Source: Candidatus Dadabacteria bacterium (GTDB lineage Bacteria; Desulfobacterota_D; UBA1144; Nemesobacterales; UBA2774). Taken from it: a stretch of 46,738 bases of DNA. The stretch lies in assembly GCA_004356555.1 (NCBI GenBank), contig SMWY01000056.1, positions 1 to 46,738 of the forward strand. The letters are read 5' to 3'. Below the pieces are notes generated by a model, which saw only the letters and a program-made list of their open reading frames with translations, searched no databases and was not told where the DNA came from. Position numbers and translations under genes: made by a program. Position 1 is the first letter of the stretch, and every line of letters begins with the position of its first letter. Below are positions 16,597 to 24,969 of this stretch, one piece after another.

Positions 16597-17220
16597 ATGA
16601 GTGAGCAATTAAACTTTAAACACAAATACGTCCCTTCTTCTGACCCTACTAAGGGGAAAACGGTTTTACTACTTCACGGTACCGGGGGAAATGAAGAGAG
16701 TCTTATTCCGATAGTAGAGATGGTTTTGCCTGATGCCGCTATTCTGAGCCCGAGAGGGCAGATTATGGAAAACGGAATGCCCAGGTTTTTCAGAAGGATT
16801 GCAGAAGGAGTTTTTGACCTTGAGGATCTAAAATTCCAAACTCAAGAATTAGCCATATTCATTGAGGCAGCCAGCAAGACATATGGTTTAGAATCTAATG
16901 AGGTTATAGCTCTGGGATATTCAAACGGAGCGAATATTGCTTCAAGTGTAATGCTTACCTATCCGGAGCTCATCTCAAAAGCGGCTTTATTTCACCCGAT
17001 GATTCCGTTTGTTCCCGAAAACCCTCCTGATTTATCTAATACCAGTATATTAATCACGGCGGGCACAAATGATCCGATCGTAAGCCGTGAAGAGACCCTG
17101 GAGCTTAATAACATGTTTCAAGATTACGGTGCCGAAGTTGAAATATTTTGGCATGATAGCGGGCACAATCTTACCAGGGAAGAACTTGATAAAACAAAGA
17201 ATTTCCTTTCTGAATCCTAA
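16597..17220 (+). CDS. mhqD: MhqD-type phospholipase/carboxylesterase (alpha/beta hydrolase)
   Basis: This 207-residue alpha/beta hydrolase has the triad Ser109 (GYSNGAN), Asp159 (AGTNDPIV) and His190 (DSGHNLT). LLLHGTGGNEESLIP near residue 24 forms the oxyanion region, and SPRGQIMENGMPRFF is typical of the MhqD/YodD branch. These hydrolases accompany the quinone-cleaving dioxygenase in the Bacillus electrophile response, though their natural ester is not established. The gene begins at the base after the mhqO stop, so translation is probably coupled. A 103-base gap with a candidate promoter separates it from the glutathione transferase gene. Confidence 0.87.
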   Translation: MSEQLNFKHKYVPSSDPTKGKTVLLLHGTGGNEESLIPIVEMVLPDAAILSPRGQIMENGMPRFFRRIAEGVFDLEDLKFQTQELAIFIEAASKTYGLESNEVIALGYSNGANIASSVMLTYPELISKAALFHPMIPFVPENPPDLSNTSILITAGTNDPIVSREETLELNNMFQDYGAEVEIFWHDSGHNLTREELDKTKNFLSES

Positions 17221-17244
17221 GTCCGTATTTTTCCAACTAAATAG

Positions 17245-17273
17245 TTGACACAAGATGATAAAAATCAGATATT
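17245..17273 (+). promoter_or_regulatory. Candidate sigma-70 promoter of the glutathione transferase gene
   Basis: A perfect TTGACA (17245-17250), a 17-base spacer and a poor -10 (GATATT, 17268-17273). It lies 50 bases before the ATG, so the GST and genes after it could be expressed apart from the mhqO-mhqD part. Confidence 0.45.
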
Positions 17274-17323
17274 GTTTGTATTGGGCTTATTAACTTTGTC
17301 CTGTATGAACGGAGGTTTATTAA

Positions 17324-17989
17324 ATGATTGATCTATATACATCGACTACGCCAAACGGTAGAAAAGCCTCTATTATGTTAGAGGAAATAGGGCTTCCTTA
17401 CAACTTAAAGCATATTCATCTCACCAGAATGGAGCAAAAAGAAGACTGGTATCTAAAGATTAATCCAAATGGTAGAATCCCTACAATTGTAGACCGTGAT
17501 AACGACGACTTCGCTGTGTTTGAGTCGGGTGCTATATTAATATATCTTGCTGAAAAGACTGGAAAATTTCTGCCGTCAGATTATAAAGGGCGTTCCACTG
17601 TGATACAGTGGCTAATGTTCCAGATGGCCGGAATAGGTCCTATGCAGGGGCAGGCAAATGTTTTTTACAGATATGCGCCTGAGAAGATTGAATACGCTAT
17701 CTTACGTTACCAGCGAGAGACCAGGAGACTTTACGAGGTTCTTGAGAATCGTCTTAAAGATAACGAGTATCTTGCAGGGGATTTTTACTCTATTGCCGAT
17801 ATTGCAACATATCCTTGGATTACACTTCACAATTGGGCCGGAGTCGAGATGGATGATCTCGCAAATCTAAAAAGATGGCAAGAAATTATAGCAGAGCGTC
17901 CGGGGGTAATACGGGGTATGAATGTTCCTGAATCAAAACAGTATACTGAAAGTGATGCCGAGAAGAGGGGCTCAACCATGTTGGTCTAA
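17324..17989 (+). CDS. Glutathione S-transferase family protein, nu-class (YfcG-like)
   Basis: The 221 residues form a thioredoxin-like N-terminal domain (IDLYTSTTPNGRKASIMLEE, with Thr9 and Asn11 in the nu-class active-site loop; INPNGRIPTIVD with the cis-proline; FESGAILIYLAEKTG) and an all-helical C-terminal domain (MAGIGPMQGQANVF, AGDFYSIADIATYPW). E. coli YfcG and its relatives are glutathione-dependent disulfide reductases with low conjugating activity. A role in disulfide or glutathionyl-adduct reduction suits this electrophile-response setting. It has a strong GGAGG ribosome site and a candidate promoter of its own. The next gene, a disulfide oxidoreductase, starts 53 bases later. Confidence 0.9.
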   Translation: MIDLYTSTTPNGRKASIMLEEIGLPYNLKHIHLTRMEQKEDWYLKINPNGRIPTIVDRDNDDFAVFESGAILIYLAEKTGKFLPSDYKGRSTVIQWLMFQMAGIGPMQGQANVFYRYAPEKIEYAILRYQRETRRLYEVLENRLKDNEYLAGDFYSIADIATYPWITLHNWAGVEMDDLANLKRWQEIIAERPGVIRGMNVPESKQYTESDAEKRGSTMLV

Positions 17990-18042
17990 CTTCTAATCAG
18001 ACAATATTGTAACGACTCTAGAAAGTTACGGAGGAATTAGCT

Positions 18043-19488
18043 TTGAAGAATGTAACAGTTGATGTGGCTGTAATAGGTGCCGGAACTGCCGGGATGGTCG
18101 CGTATCGTAAAGCGAAAGAGAGTGCCGAAAATGTAGTACTTATTGAAGGCGGACCGTACGGTACGACATGCGCCAGGGTAGGGTGCATGCCGAGCAAGCT
18201 TCTAATCTCTGCAGCAGAAGCGGCTCATGCTATTGAAGAGGCTCCGGGGTTTGGAGTATATACAAATGGTGAGCCTAGAGTCGATGGAGTAAAGGTGATG
18301 AAACGGGTTCGGGGTGAAAGGGACCGTTTTGTGAGTTTTGTCTTAGATTCAATTGAATCAATTCCACCTAAAAATAAAATAAGCGGCTATGCCAAATTCA
18401 TTGACGATCACACACTTCAAGTGGATGACCACACTACTATTGAAGCTAAATCAGTTGTTATTGCAACGGGATCGTCGCCGTCGGTTCTTCCTATGTTTGA
18501 AGAAGCAGGAGATCGGTTAATTGTGAACGATGATGTTTTTTACTGGGATGATTTGCCCGCGTCCATTGTAGTGTTCGGAGCGGGAATAGTAGGACTTGAG
18601 ATTGGACAGGCGCTCCACCGTCTTGGGGTAAGAACAAAGATTTTAAGCAAATTTGGATTACTTGGACCGCTCAATCATCCTGAAATAATAGAATATGCCA
18701 ATAAAGCATTTCGGGAAGAATTTTATATAGATACGGATGCCGATGTTCTTCAAATTAAAAAAGTTGGCGACCAGGTAGAGGTTAGGTTTAAGGATTTAGA
18801 CGGTGTCCTGCAAAACGAAAAATTTGATTATCTTCTAGCCGCAACGGGGAGGACTCCAAACGTGGGAAATCTAGGCTTGTATAACACGAGTTTGAAGCTT
18901 GATGAAAGAGGAGTTCCAGTCTTTGACCGGTTTACTCTTCAGTGCGGAAATAGTTCAATATTCATAGCGGGGGATGCTGATAACGACCTTCCGGTGTTGC
19001 ATGAGGCTGCCGACGAGGGACGAATTGCAGGAGAAAATGCGGCAAAATTCCCCGAAGTTCACGCCGGTCAAAGAACTGCACCGCTCACAGTGGTTTTTAC
19101 AGATCCTCAGATTGCACTTGTGGGCAATAGTCATAATCAGCTAGAAGTGACTCCTGATTGCTCTTTTGTAACGGGCAGGGTTTCGTTTGAGAACCAGGGT
19201 CGGAGCCGTGTAATGCTTAAAAATAAAGGCATTCTACATATCTATGCAGAATATGGTACAGGATTATTCTTAGGTGGGGAGATGTTCGGTCCCCGCGCCG
19301 AGCATATAGCTCATTTACTGGCATGGGCATATCAGAAAAGAATGTGCATACCAGAGATGCTGCAGATGCCATTCTACCACCCTGTGATAGAAGAAGGGCT
19401 AAGAACCGCACTCAGAGATGCGAATCAAAAACTTCACATGGGACCCGGATTAGACGAAAACAGCATGGAATGCGGCCCTGGTATATGA
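18043..19488 (+). CDS. Dihydrolipoyl dehydrogenase-like pyridine-nucleotide disulfide oxidoreductase
   Basis: This 481-residue FAD- and NAD(P)-binding class I disulfide reductase starts at TTG with GGAGG eight bases upstream. It has an FAD site (VIGAGTAGMVAYRKA, residues 10-24), the redox pair Cys43/Cys48 in TTCARVGCMPSKLL, a nucleotide-binding GAGIVGLEIG, the ATGRTPN segment and, near the C-terminus, HPVIEEGL with His446 and Glu450/451 as the proton-relay pair. The layout fits dihydrolipoyl dehydrogenase, but no E1 or E2 gene is present and the neighbours are detoxification genes. A stand-alone reductase for a low-molecular-weight disulfide or adduct is as likely as a lipoamide role. No N-terminal lipoyl domain is present. 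Confidence 0.85.
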   Translation: MKNVTVDVAVIGAGTAGMVAYRKAKESAENVVLIEGGPYGTTCARVGCMPSKLLISAAEAAHAIEEAPGFGVYTNGEPRVDGVKVMKRVRGERDRFVSFVLDSIESIPPKNKISGYAKFIDDHTLQVDDHTTIEAKSVVIATGSSPSVLPMFEEAGDRLIVNDDVFYWDDLPASIVVFGAGIVGLEIGQALHRLGVRTKILSKFGLLGPLNHPEIIEYANKAFREEFYIDTDADVLQIKKVGDQVEVRFKDLDGVLQNEKFDYLLAATGRTPNVGNLGLYNTSLKLDERGVPVFDRFTLQCGNSSIFIAGDADNDLPVLHEAADEGRIAGENAAKFPEVHAGQRTAPLTVVFTDPQIALVGNSHNQLEVTPDCSFVTGRVSFENQGRSRVMLKNKGILHIYAEYGTGLFLGGEMFGPRAEHIAHLLAWAYQKRMCIPEMLQMPFYHPVIEEGLRTALRDANQKLHMGPGLDENSMECGPGI

Positions 19489-19554
19489 TTTGTTCTAGCA
19501 TGCAATAATCAATAAACTATCAATTTTTATCTTGTAATTTAGGAGGGCTAGGAT

Positions 19555-20316
19555 ATGAGATTAGAGGGCAAAACAGCATTAATTACAGGTGGGGGAGAGG
19601 GTATCGGAAAGGCTACTGCACTTCTTTTTTGTGAGGAAGGTGCAAAGGTTGGAATAATGGGAAGAACAGTGTCCAAATTAGATGGTGTTGTGAAAGAAGC
19701 TAAGGGTCCAGGGGATATTGCCGCATTTCAGGGAGACGTTTCTAGTGAACAGGATGTCAAAAGGGTTGTAAAAGATTTCTACGAAAAGTATGGAAAGATC
19801 GACATACTCTTTAACAATGCGGGTATTCTCGAAGGTGGCTCAGTGGTTACCACACCGGTAGAAGTTTGGGACAGGACTATGGATATAAACGTTAAGGGTG
19901 TCTTTCTCGTCAGCAAACATGTCGTGCCGATAATGGTGAAACAGGGCGGAGGGGCAATTATTAACAACTCTTCTGTGCTGGGAATGGTCGGTATGGAAAA
20001 CTGTGTTGCATACAATGCCTCTAAAGGGGCTGTGAGGCAAATAACTAGAAGTATGGCGCTAGATCACGCAAGTGATAATATAAGAGTAAATTCCGTATGC
20101 CCGGGATATATTAAAACTAAAATGGATCCTGAATTTATGGGGAACCCTCCTGATGCAGAAGAGCGGCTTGACAAGATCGCAGCGGATATGATTCCACTTG
20201 TAAGACGCGCAGAAGCTGTTGAGGTGGGGCATGCTGTATTATATCTGGCAAGTGATGAGGCAAGATATGTTACGGGGTCAGATTTGGTAATCGACGGCGG
20301 CTGGACAACAGTATAG
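19555..20316 (+). CDS. Short-chain dehydrogenase/reductase (SDR)
   Basis: This classical SDR of 253 residues has a cofactor-binding TGGGEGIG (11-18), NNAG (87-90), catalytic Ser139/140 in NNSSVLG, Tyr153 and Lys157 in YNASK, and PGYIKT. Gly35-Arg37 after the second strand (IMGRTVSK) and the absence of an acidic residue there lean towards NADP(H). The C-terminal ASDEARYVTGSDLVIDGGWT is standard for the family. The substrate cannot be read from sequence; reduction of a carbonyl or quinone would fit the cluster. It has an AGGAGG ribosome site and follows the disulfide reductase by 66 bases. Confidence 0.9.
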   Translation: MRLEGKTALITGGGEGIGKATALLFCEEGAKVGIMGRTVSKLDGVVKEAKGPGDIAAFQGDVSSEQDVKRVVKDFYEKYGKIDILFNNAGILEGGSVVTTPVEVWDRTMDINVKGVFLVSKHVVPIMVKQGGGAIINNSSVLGMVGMENCVAYNASKGAVRQITRSMALDHASDNIRVNSVCPGYIKTKMDPEFMGNPPDAEERLDKIAADMIPLVRRAEAVEVGHAVLYLASDEARYVTGSDLVIDGGWTTV

Positions 20317-20319
20317 TTC

Positions 20320-20344
20320 AATCTGAGCTAAAGTTAGATTTTAA
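20320..20344 (+). terminator. Weak terminator-like hairpin after the SDR gene
   Basis: AATCTGA (20320-20326) pairs with TTAGATT (20334-20340) with one G-U, loop GCTAAAG, then TTTA. Weak and AT-rich; it may only attenuate. Confidence 0.3.
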
Positions 20345-20369
20345 ATGCGATATTGAGTAAGGATAAAAT

Positions 20370-21404
20370 ATGGACCCTGTAAGCCAGGGATTAATTGGAG
20401 CAATTCTTCCCCAAAGCGTTTCCAACAAAAAAGAAATACGACTCGCAGCGGCAATAGGATTTTTATCAGGATTGCTTGCTGACATCGATGTCTTTATACG
20501 CTCCTCGACTGATCCGCTATTATTTTTAGACTACCACCGCCAATTCACTCATTCTCTAATCTTTATCCCAATAGGAGGGTTAGTGGCTGCGGGATTTTGT
20601 TGGCTATTCTTAAAAAAGCGCTTAAGTTTTTGGAAAATATATCTTTATGCTTTTTTGGGTTATGGAACACATTGTTTCCTAGATGCCTGCACTAATTACG
20701 GCACTCAGTTGCTTTGGCCGTTTTCAGACGCGAGGGTTGCGTGGAATGTAGTTTCTATTATCGATCCGATATTTACTTTTACATTGGTGTTTTTAGTAAT
20801 AATTGCCGTAGTTAGAAAGTCTCCTTTAATTGCTCGAATAGGACTATTGTTTGCAATAATTTATCTTCTTTTTGGACTCTACCAGAGAGAAAGGGCCCAA
20901 GAGGTTCTTCTCTCATTAGCGCAAAGTAGAGGTCACAAAGTAGAGAGAACACTAGTTCACCCTTCGATTGGAAATTTGCTGGTCTGGCGCTCAATTTATG
21001 AATCAAATGGCAATTATTATGTCGAAGCTGTCCGTGTAGGGTTATTTTCTGAACCTAAGATTTACAATGGTGGCTCAATAAAAGTGTTTGACCCTATCCA
21101 AGAACTGACTGGTTTAGATCCGAATTCGGTTTTGTATGGCGATATCAACCGTTTTAGGCGTTTTGCTACGGATTTTCTAGTTATTCACCCTCAATATCCC
21201 GATATTATCGGTGATTTGAGAATGGGGATATTGCCAAACAGTATTAAACCAATTTGGGGTATTAAATTTAACCCTGATGAGGAAAATGAGCACGTTTCGA
21301 TGGATAATTACGAGCGGTCTGTAAACGGCGAGAAGATACAAACATTTATATCCATGCTTTTGGGAAGAGATATAATGTCTAACAAAGTCCAGCAAAGAAA
21401 ATAA
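20370..21404 (+). CDS. Metal-dependent membrane hydrolase, DUF457 (YdjM-like)
   Basis: The 344-residue protein opens with MDPVSQGLIGAILPQ and LLADIDVFIR, then DYHRQFTHSLIF and GYGTHCFLDACTNYGTQLLW. These conserved Asp, His and Thr residues make up the DUF457 (YdjM/LexA-regulated hydrolase-like) core. Four or five helices lie in the first 175 residues, followed by a roughly 165-residue soluble domain that starts RERAQEVLLSLAQSRGHKVE. The family is described as inner-membrane metal-dependent hydrolases, with no confirmed substrate. It is probably co-oriented with, but not essential to, the redox genes before it. Confidence 0.85.
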   Translation: MDPVSQGLIGAILPQSVSNKKEIRLAAAIGFLSGLLADIDVFIRSSTDPLLFLDYHRQFTHSLIFIPIGGLVAAGFCWLFLKKRLSFWKIYLYAFLGYGTHCFLDACTNYGTQLLWPFSDARVAWNVVSIIDPIFTFTLVFLVIIAVVRKSPLIARIGLLFAIIYLLFGLYQRERAQEVLLSLAQSRGHKVERTLVHPSIGNLLVWRSIYESNGNYYVEAVRVGLFSEPKIYNGGSIKVFDPIQELTGLDPNSVLYGDINRFRRFATDFLVIHPQYPDIIGDLRMGILPNSIKPIWGIKFNPDEENEHVSMDNYERSVNGEKIQTFISMLLGRDIMSNKVQQRK

Positions 21405-21520
21405 CCAAATAGCTTGCAACTTTCTTGTAAATGTATTATCAAATAGTGTATATAATATATGATTGCTCTTGGATTCTTTGAATTTAATGAGATGGCAACC
21501 AAACAAAAAGGAGGATTGTA

Positions 21521-22267
21521 ATGGAATTAAATGAGAAACAACTAAAGATGTGTGCGGATAGCAAATGGGATTTTTCTGATCTCAAGGCATTAATCTTGAA
21601 CTGCACATTAAAGAAGTCGCCCGAGATGTCTCACACTGAAGGGCTTATAACCATATCCAAAACTATTATGGAGAAGAATGGAGTCTCAGTTGAGCTTCTT
21701 CGCCCGGTTGACTATGACATAGCTACTGGTGTTTATCCCGACATGACAGAGCACGGCTGGGACAAGGATGACTGGCCAGAGATTTATAAGAAAGTGGAAG
21801 CAGCTAATATCTTAATTTTAGGCTCGTCTATCTGGCTTGGAGAAAAAACCTCAGTCTGCACGCAAGTGGTTGAAAGGCTCTACGCAAACTCACACTTGCT
21901 TAATGATCAGGGTCAGTACGCTGACTACGGTAAGGTAGGAGGTTGTCTCATTACAGGCAACGAAGATGGAGCCAAGCACTGCTCTATGAATATTCTCTAT
22001 TCCCTGCAACACTTGGGATATGTCATTCCTCCCCAGGCCGATGCGGCGTGGTTAGGAGAAGCGGGACCAGGGCCTTCATATCTAGACCCGGGCTCAGGTG
22101 GTCCAGAGAATGATTTTACGAACCGTAATACTACTTTTATGACCTGGAATCTGATGCACATAGCCAGGATGCTCAAAGACTCAGGCGGAATCCCCGCTCA
22201 CGGCAATCAGCGCTCCGAATGGGATGCCGGATGCCGCTTTGACTATGAGAACCCGGAGCATAGGTAG
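21521..22267 (+). CDS. Flavodoxin-fold NAD(P)H-dependent FMN reductase family protein
   Basis: This is a 248-residue flavodoxin-like protein. The first strand and phosphate-binding loop read LKALILNCTLKKSPEMSHTE, and LRPVDYDIATG and ILILGSSIWLGEKTSVCTQV follow as the second flavin loop. Later, GKVGGCLITGNEDGAKHC and IPPQADAAWLGEAGPG complete the fold. Members reduce FMN or quinones using NAD(P)H, and a two-electron quinone reductase would fit the locus. The C-terminal 50 residues (SEWDAGCRFDYENPEHR) form a polar tail. It has a strong AGGAGG ribosome site seven bases upstream. The cofactor preference is not visible. Confidence 0.85.
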   Translation: MELNEKQLKMCADSKWDFSDLKALILNCTLKKSPEMSHTEGLITISKTIMEKNGVSVELLRPVDYDIATGVYPDMTEHGWDKDDWPEIYKKVEAANILILGSSIWLGEKTSVCTQVVERLYANSHLLNDQGQYADYGKVGGCLITGNEDGAKHCSMNILYSLQHLGYVIPPQADAAWLGEAGPGPSYLDPGSGGPENDFTNRNTTFMTWNLMHIARMLKDSGGIPAHGNQRSEWDAGCRFDYENPEHR

Positions 22268-22316
22268 AGTTTCACACTCAGTGTAATTGTAATTAAATGG
22301 CCAAAGATAATATTAA

Positions 22317-22571
22317 ATGGATTGTTATAAATTTACTGTTAACGAAGATCAGCTTTCTAATTTGATGATCGGATACTGGACAAATTTTGCAAAAGAATTA
22401 AACCCGAGTCATTCAGAAAATAATTGGTCTCAATTTGAGCCTGATGCTCTTAATTTAATATTTGTTACCCCTCTTAGCGCCATTAGTGCTAAATCCGATC
22501 TGGGTGCTAATTGCGAGTTCTGGGACAGTGTAGGTTATGATCTTCGCGAATCCTGGCGGGGTCTTTTCTAG
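22317..22571 (+). pseudogene. Remnant of a type-B carboxylesterase (C-terminal end only)
   Basis: The 84 residues LSNLMIGYWTNFAKELNPSH, NNWSQFEPDALNLIF and ANCEFWDSVGYDL match the last part of type-B carboxylesterases (para-nitrobenzyl esterase-like), where 'YWTNFA...GDPN...W' and a final 'CDFWD' are typical. A whole enzyme is about 500 residues; here the catalytic Ser-Glu-His residues and GESAG motif are all missing. A TAA lies in frame directly before the ATG, and no other fragment of the enzyme is visible between this point and the FMN reductase gene 49 bases upstream. I read it as a decayed gene rather than a functional small protein. Confidence 0.7.
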
Positions 22572-22688
22572 CGAATCATGACTCTATAGTGACTAGTATG
22601 TTCTCTTTATAAAAGAATTTGCGGCATGTTCATCTAACTAGTAAACTTCTGATCTCGACTTTAATTTATTTCTCGGACAATACTCTTA

Positions 22689-23966
22689 ATGACTCTAAGT
22701 CCTCCTAAAATTCTTCTGATAATTTTTTCTATTCTTATAGTAGTGGTCTCACAATCCGTTGCCCAGGACACTGAAGTTTCTTTTTCTTACAATAGAGATT
22801 TACGCTCAGATGAAGTCTACGATTCTAAAAACTACTTAACTGGTGACTGGGGTGGGATTAGAGGAAAACTTAATAATTTAGGTATCACTCCTATAGCAAA
22901 GTATTATACTACTATTTTGGGGAATCCCGTTGGCGGTAAGAAAAAAGGCGTTCAATATGCGGGTCTCTTAAATGCATATCTGAAATTCGATTTAGAGAAG
23001 CTCCTCAGTATTAAAAGAAGCAAATTCATAGTTTCCGGCTCCTGGGCGACCGGTAGGAGCTTGAGTGATGAAGATATAGGAAATTTCTTTACGGCATCCG
23101 AAGTATTCAGCGGCAGGTCGGTACGGCTATACCAGCTCTTCTTTGAATCGGAGCTCTTGGAGAATTTTCTGAGAGTAGCGGTCGGCAGAATGGGTATTGC
23201 TGATGAGTTCAGTACATCTGAGATCTTCTACAATTATGTTAGCACCGCTATAGATGCCCACCCGATAAGTCTTGCAATTAATGATGCGGCATATTTTAGC
23301 GATCCACAGGCGAGCTGGGCAGCTCGAATACATGTCACTCCTACTGAGAAATTTTATATAAAGGCAGGTGTGTATAACTCGAATCCGGCTGTTGGAAGAG
23401 ATAGCGCCCATGGAGTGGACTTTTCTTTTCGTAAAGGGGTAATAGTCATAAGTGAAATCGGTTACTTACATAATCAAAAACAGTTCTCAAAAGGTCTTCG
23501 GGGGAGATATACTTTCGGAGCTTTTTACGATACCAGAAAATTTGATGAACTAGCTAGTGAGTCTGAAAAGCAAGATGGGAACTACGGTTTATATTGGATT
23601 GTTGAGCAAATGATTTATCGTGAGATGACAGAGGATGATCAAGGTCTTACTCCTTGGGCAGCGCTTACTATATCCCCTGACGAGAGTATTAACACATTTC
23701 CTTTTTTTATTTCTGGCGGATTTATATACAAAGGTCTAGTTCCCAATAGAAATTATGATAAGGCAGCATTTGGCTTTGCATACGGAACAATAAGCGACGA
23801 TATAAAGGATAAAGATTACGAGTTAATGCTGGAGCTGACGTACATCATTCAGGCGACTCCATGGCTCCAAATTCAGCCTGATGTACAGTGGATTGTGCAT
23901 CCAGGCGGGAGCTCTGATATTCCTAACGCTCTGGTTCTAGGGATGCAGTTGGTAGTTGATATTTAA
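22689..23966 (+). CDS. Carbohydrate-selective porin, OprB family
   Basis: The 425-residue protein begins with a signal peptide (ILLIIFSILIVVVSQSVAQ). The OprB hallmark follows, YLTGDWGGIRGKLNNLGITP, with KYYTTILGNPVGGKKKGV and AGLLNAYLKFDLEKL. Amphipathic strands then run to a final strand ending GMQLVVDI. OprB-type barrels usually pass sugars, but divergent members occur with aromatic or other uptake genes, so the solute is open. A bidirectional hairpin at 23994-24032 lies between it and the convergent dienelactone hydrolase gene. No sugar catabolic genes are nearby. Confidence 0.88.
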   Translation: MTLSPPKILLIIFSILIVVVSQSVAQDTEVSFSYNRDLRSDEVYDSKNYLTGDWGGIRGKLNNLGITPIAKYYTTILGNPVGGKKKGVQYAGLLNAYLKFDLEKLLSIKRSKFIVSGSWATGRSLSDEDIGNFFTASEVFSGRSVRLYQLFFESELLENFLRVAVGRMGIADEFSTSEIFYNYVSTAIDAHPISLAINDAAYFSDPQASWAARIHVTPTEKFYIKAGVYNSNPAVGRDSAHGVDFSFRKGVIVISEIGYLHNQKQFSKGLRGRYTFGAFYDTRKFDELASESEKQDGNYGLYWIVEQMIYREMTEDDQGLTPWAALTISPDESINTFPFFISGGFIYKGLVPNRNYDKAAFGFAYGTISDDIKDKDYELMLELTYIIQATPWLQIQPDVQWIVHPGGSSDIPNALVLGMQLVVDI

Positions 23967-23993
23967 CATGGTAACAAATAATTCCTGATAGAA

Positions 23994-24032
23994 AATATAG
24001 CGGAGAAAGCCGTTGGCCCTCCCCGCTATATT
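23994..24032. terminator. Bidirectional terminator between the porin and dienelactone hydrolase genes
   Basis: AATATAGCGG (23994-24003) and CCGCTATATT (24023-24032) form a perfect ten-base stem. The convergent genes end on either side. The flanking tract is TTAATATTTA on the plus strand and ATTTTC on the minus strand. Confidence 0.6.
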
Positions 24033-24044
24033 AATATTTAGCTC

Positions 24045-24845
24045 TTAATTATTTTCTGGTTGGAAAATTCTGTTTAAAAATGCCTGGGTTTGCTCCCAGG
24101 ATTTCTTGTCAGCGTCTTCATTGTATACAAGAGGAAGATCAAATTTCTTACCATATTTGTCGGCATCTGGGTTTGTAAAACTGTGTTTAACCCCAGGATA
24201 TACGATGATTTCATAGTTAGCACCAGTGTCTTCCATAATTTTCTTAAAGGCGTCAAGCTGCTCTTTTGGTACAAACGGGTCGTCACCACCGTGGAAAACA
24301 ATTATGTCTGCTGTTGGTTTTGCATTTTCAGGGGCCTCTTGTGGAAGTAGTCCATGAAAGCTTGCCACTCCGTCCAGGTCTACGCCTCGAAGAGCCATGT
24401 TCAACACAACCGCTCCTCCAAAACAATACCCGATAGCGGCTATATATTCGGGATTCACTGTTGGCTGTTCTTTTAATAAATCTATACCTGCCTGAAACCT
24501 CTTCTCGGCAACGTCCAGATTGCCCAAAACACTTCCCGCAAGCTCTCCAGCCTTTTCAGGATGATCCGCATTCTGAGCATCTCCGTACATATCAACTGCT
24601 AATGCGGTATAACCTAGCTCAGCAAGTTTATTTGCTCTAGTTCTTGCATAATCGTTGTGTCCCCACCACTCGTGAACTACTAAAACACCGGGGCGTTTGC
24701 CTTTTACGCTGTCATCATAGGCTAAATATCCTTTCAGAGTTGTACCGTCGGATTTGTATTCTACATCTTTTCCCACGATTTTGGCTGATGCCGCTATAGT
24801 AAGGAAAGAAAAAACTACAATTAGAAATAAGCTCAAAATTTTCAT
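24045..24845 (-). CDS. Exported dienelactone hydrolase family protein
   Basis: I choose the ATG at 24845, about eight bases after a GGGGGAA sequence, because the protein then starts with a clean signal peptide (MKILSLFLIVVFSFLTIAAS, cleavage after SAK). An upstream ATG would add MGEIS. The mature domain has the dienelactone hydrolase triad Cys141 (IGYCFGGAVV), Asp189 (GGDDPFVP) and His221 (VKHSFTNPDADKYG). VLVVHEWWGHNDY is the oxyanion region. Dienelactone hydrolases open lactone intermediates of chlorocatechol degradation, and relatives hydrolyse other esters. Its secreted form is unusual for classical catabolic enzymes and suggests a periplasmic ester. Confidence 0.88.
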   Translation of the reverse strand: MKILSLFLIVVFSFLTIAASAKIVGKDVEYKSDGTTLKGYLAYDDSVKGKRPGVLVVHEWWGHNDYARTRANKLAELGYTALAVDMYGDAQNADHPEKAGELAGSVLGNLDVAEKRFQAGIDLLKEQPTVNPEYIAAIGYCFGGAVVLNMALRGVDLDGVASFHGLLPQEAPENAKPTADIIVFHGGDDPFVPKEQLDAFKKIMEDTGANYEIIVYPGVKHSFTNPDADKYGKKFDLPLVYNEDADKKSWEQTQAFLNRIFQPENN

Positions 24846-24969
24846 ACTAATTTCCCCCATATGTGTTAGTTTTGATTATTCATAGATATATGATTGACTC
24901 GGTAAAGTCAAGAAATATCTCAGATTAACCTCAATAAGTTCAGATGGCAGAAATCGAGGAAAAGATTCA

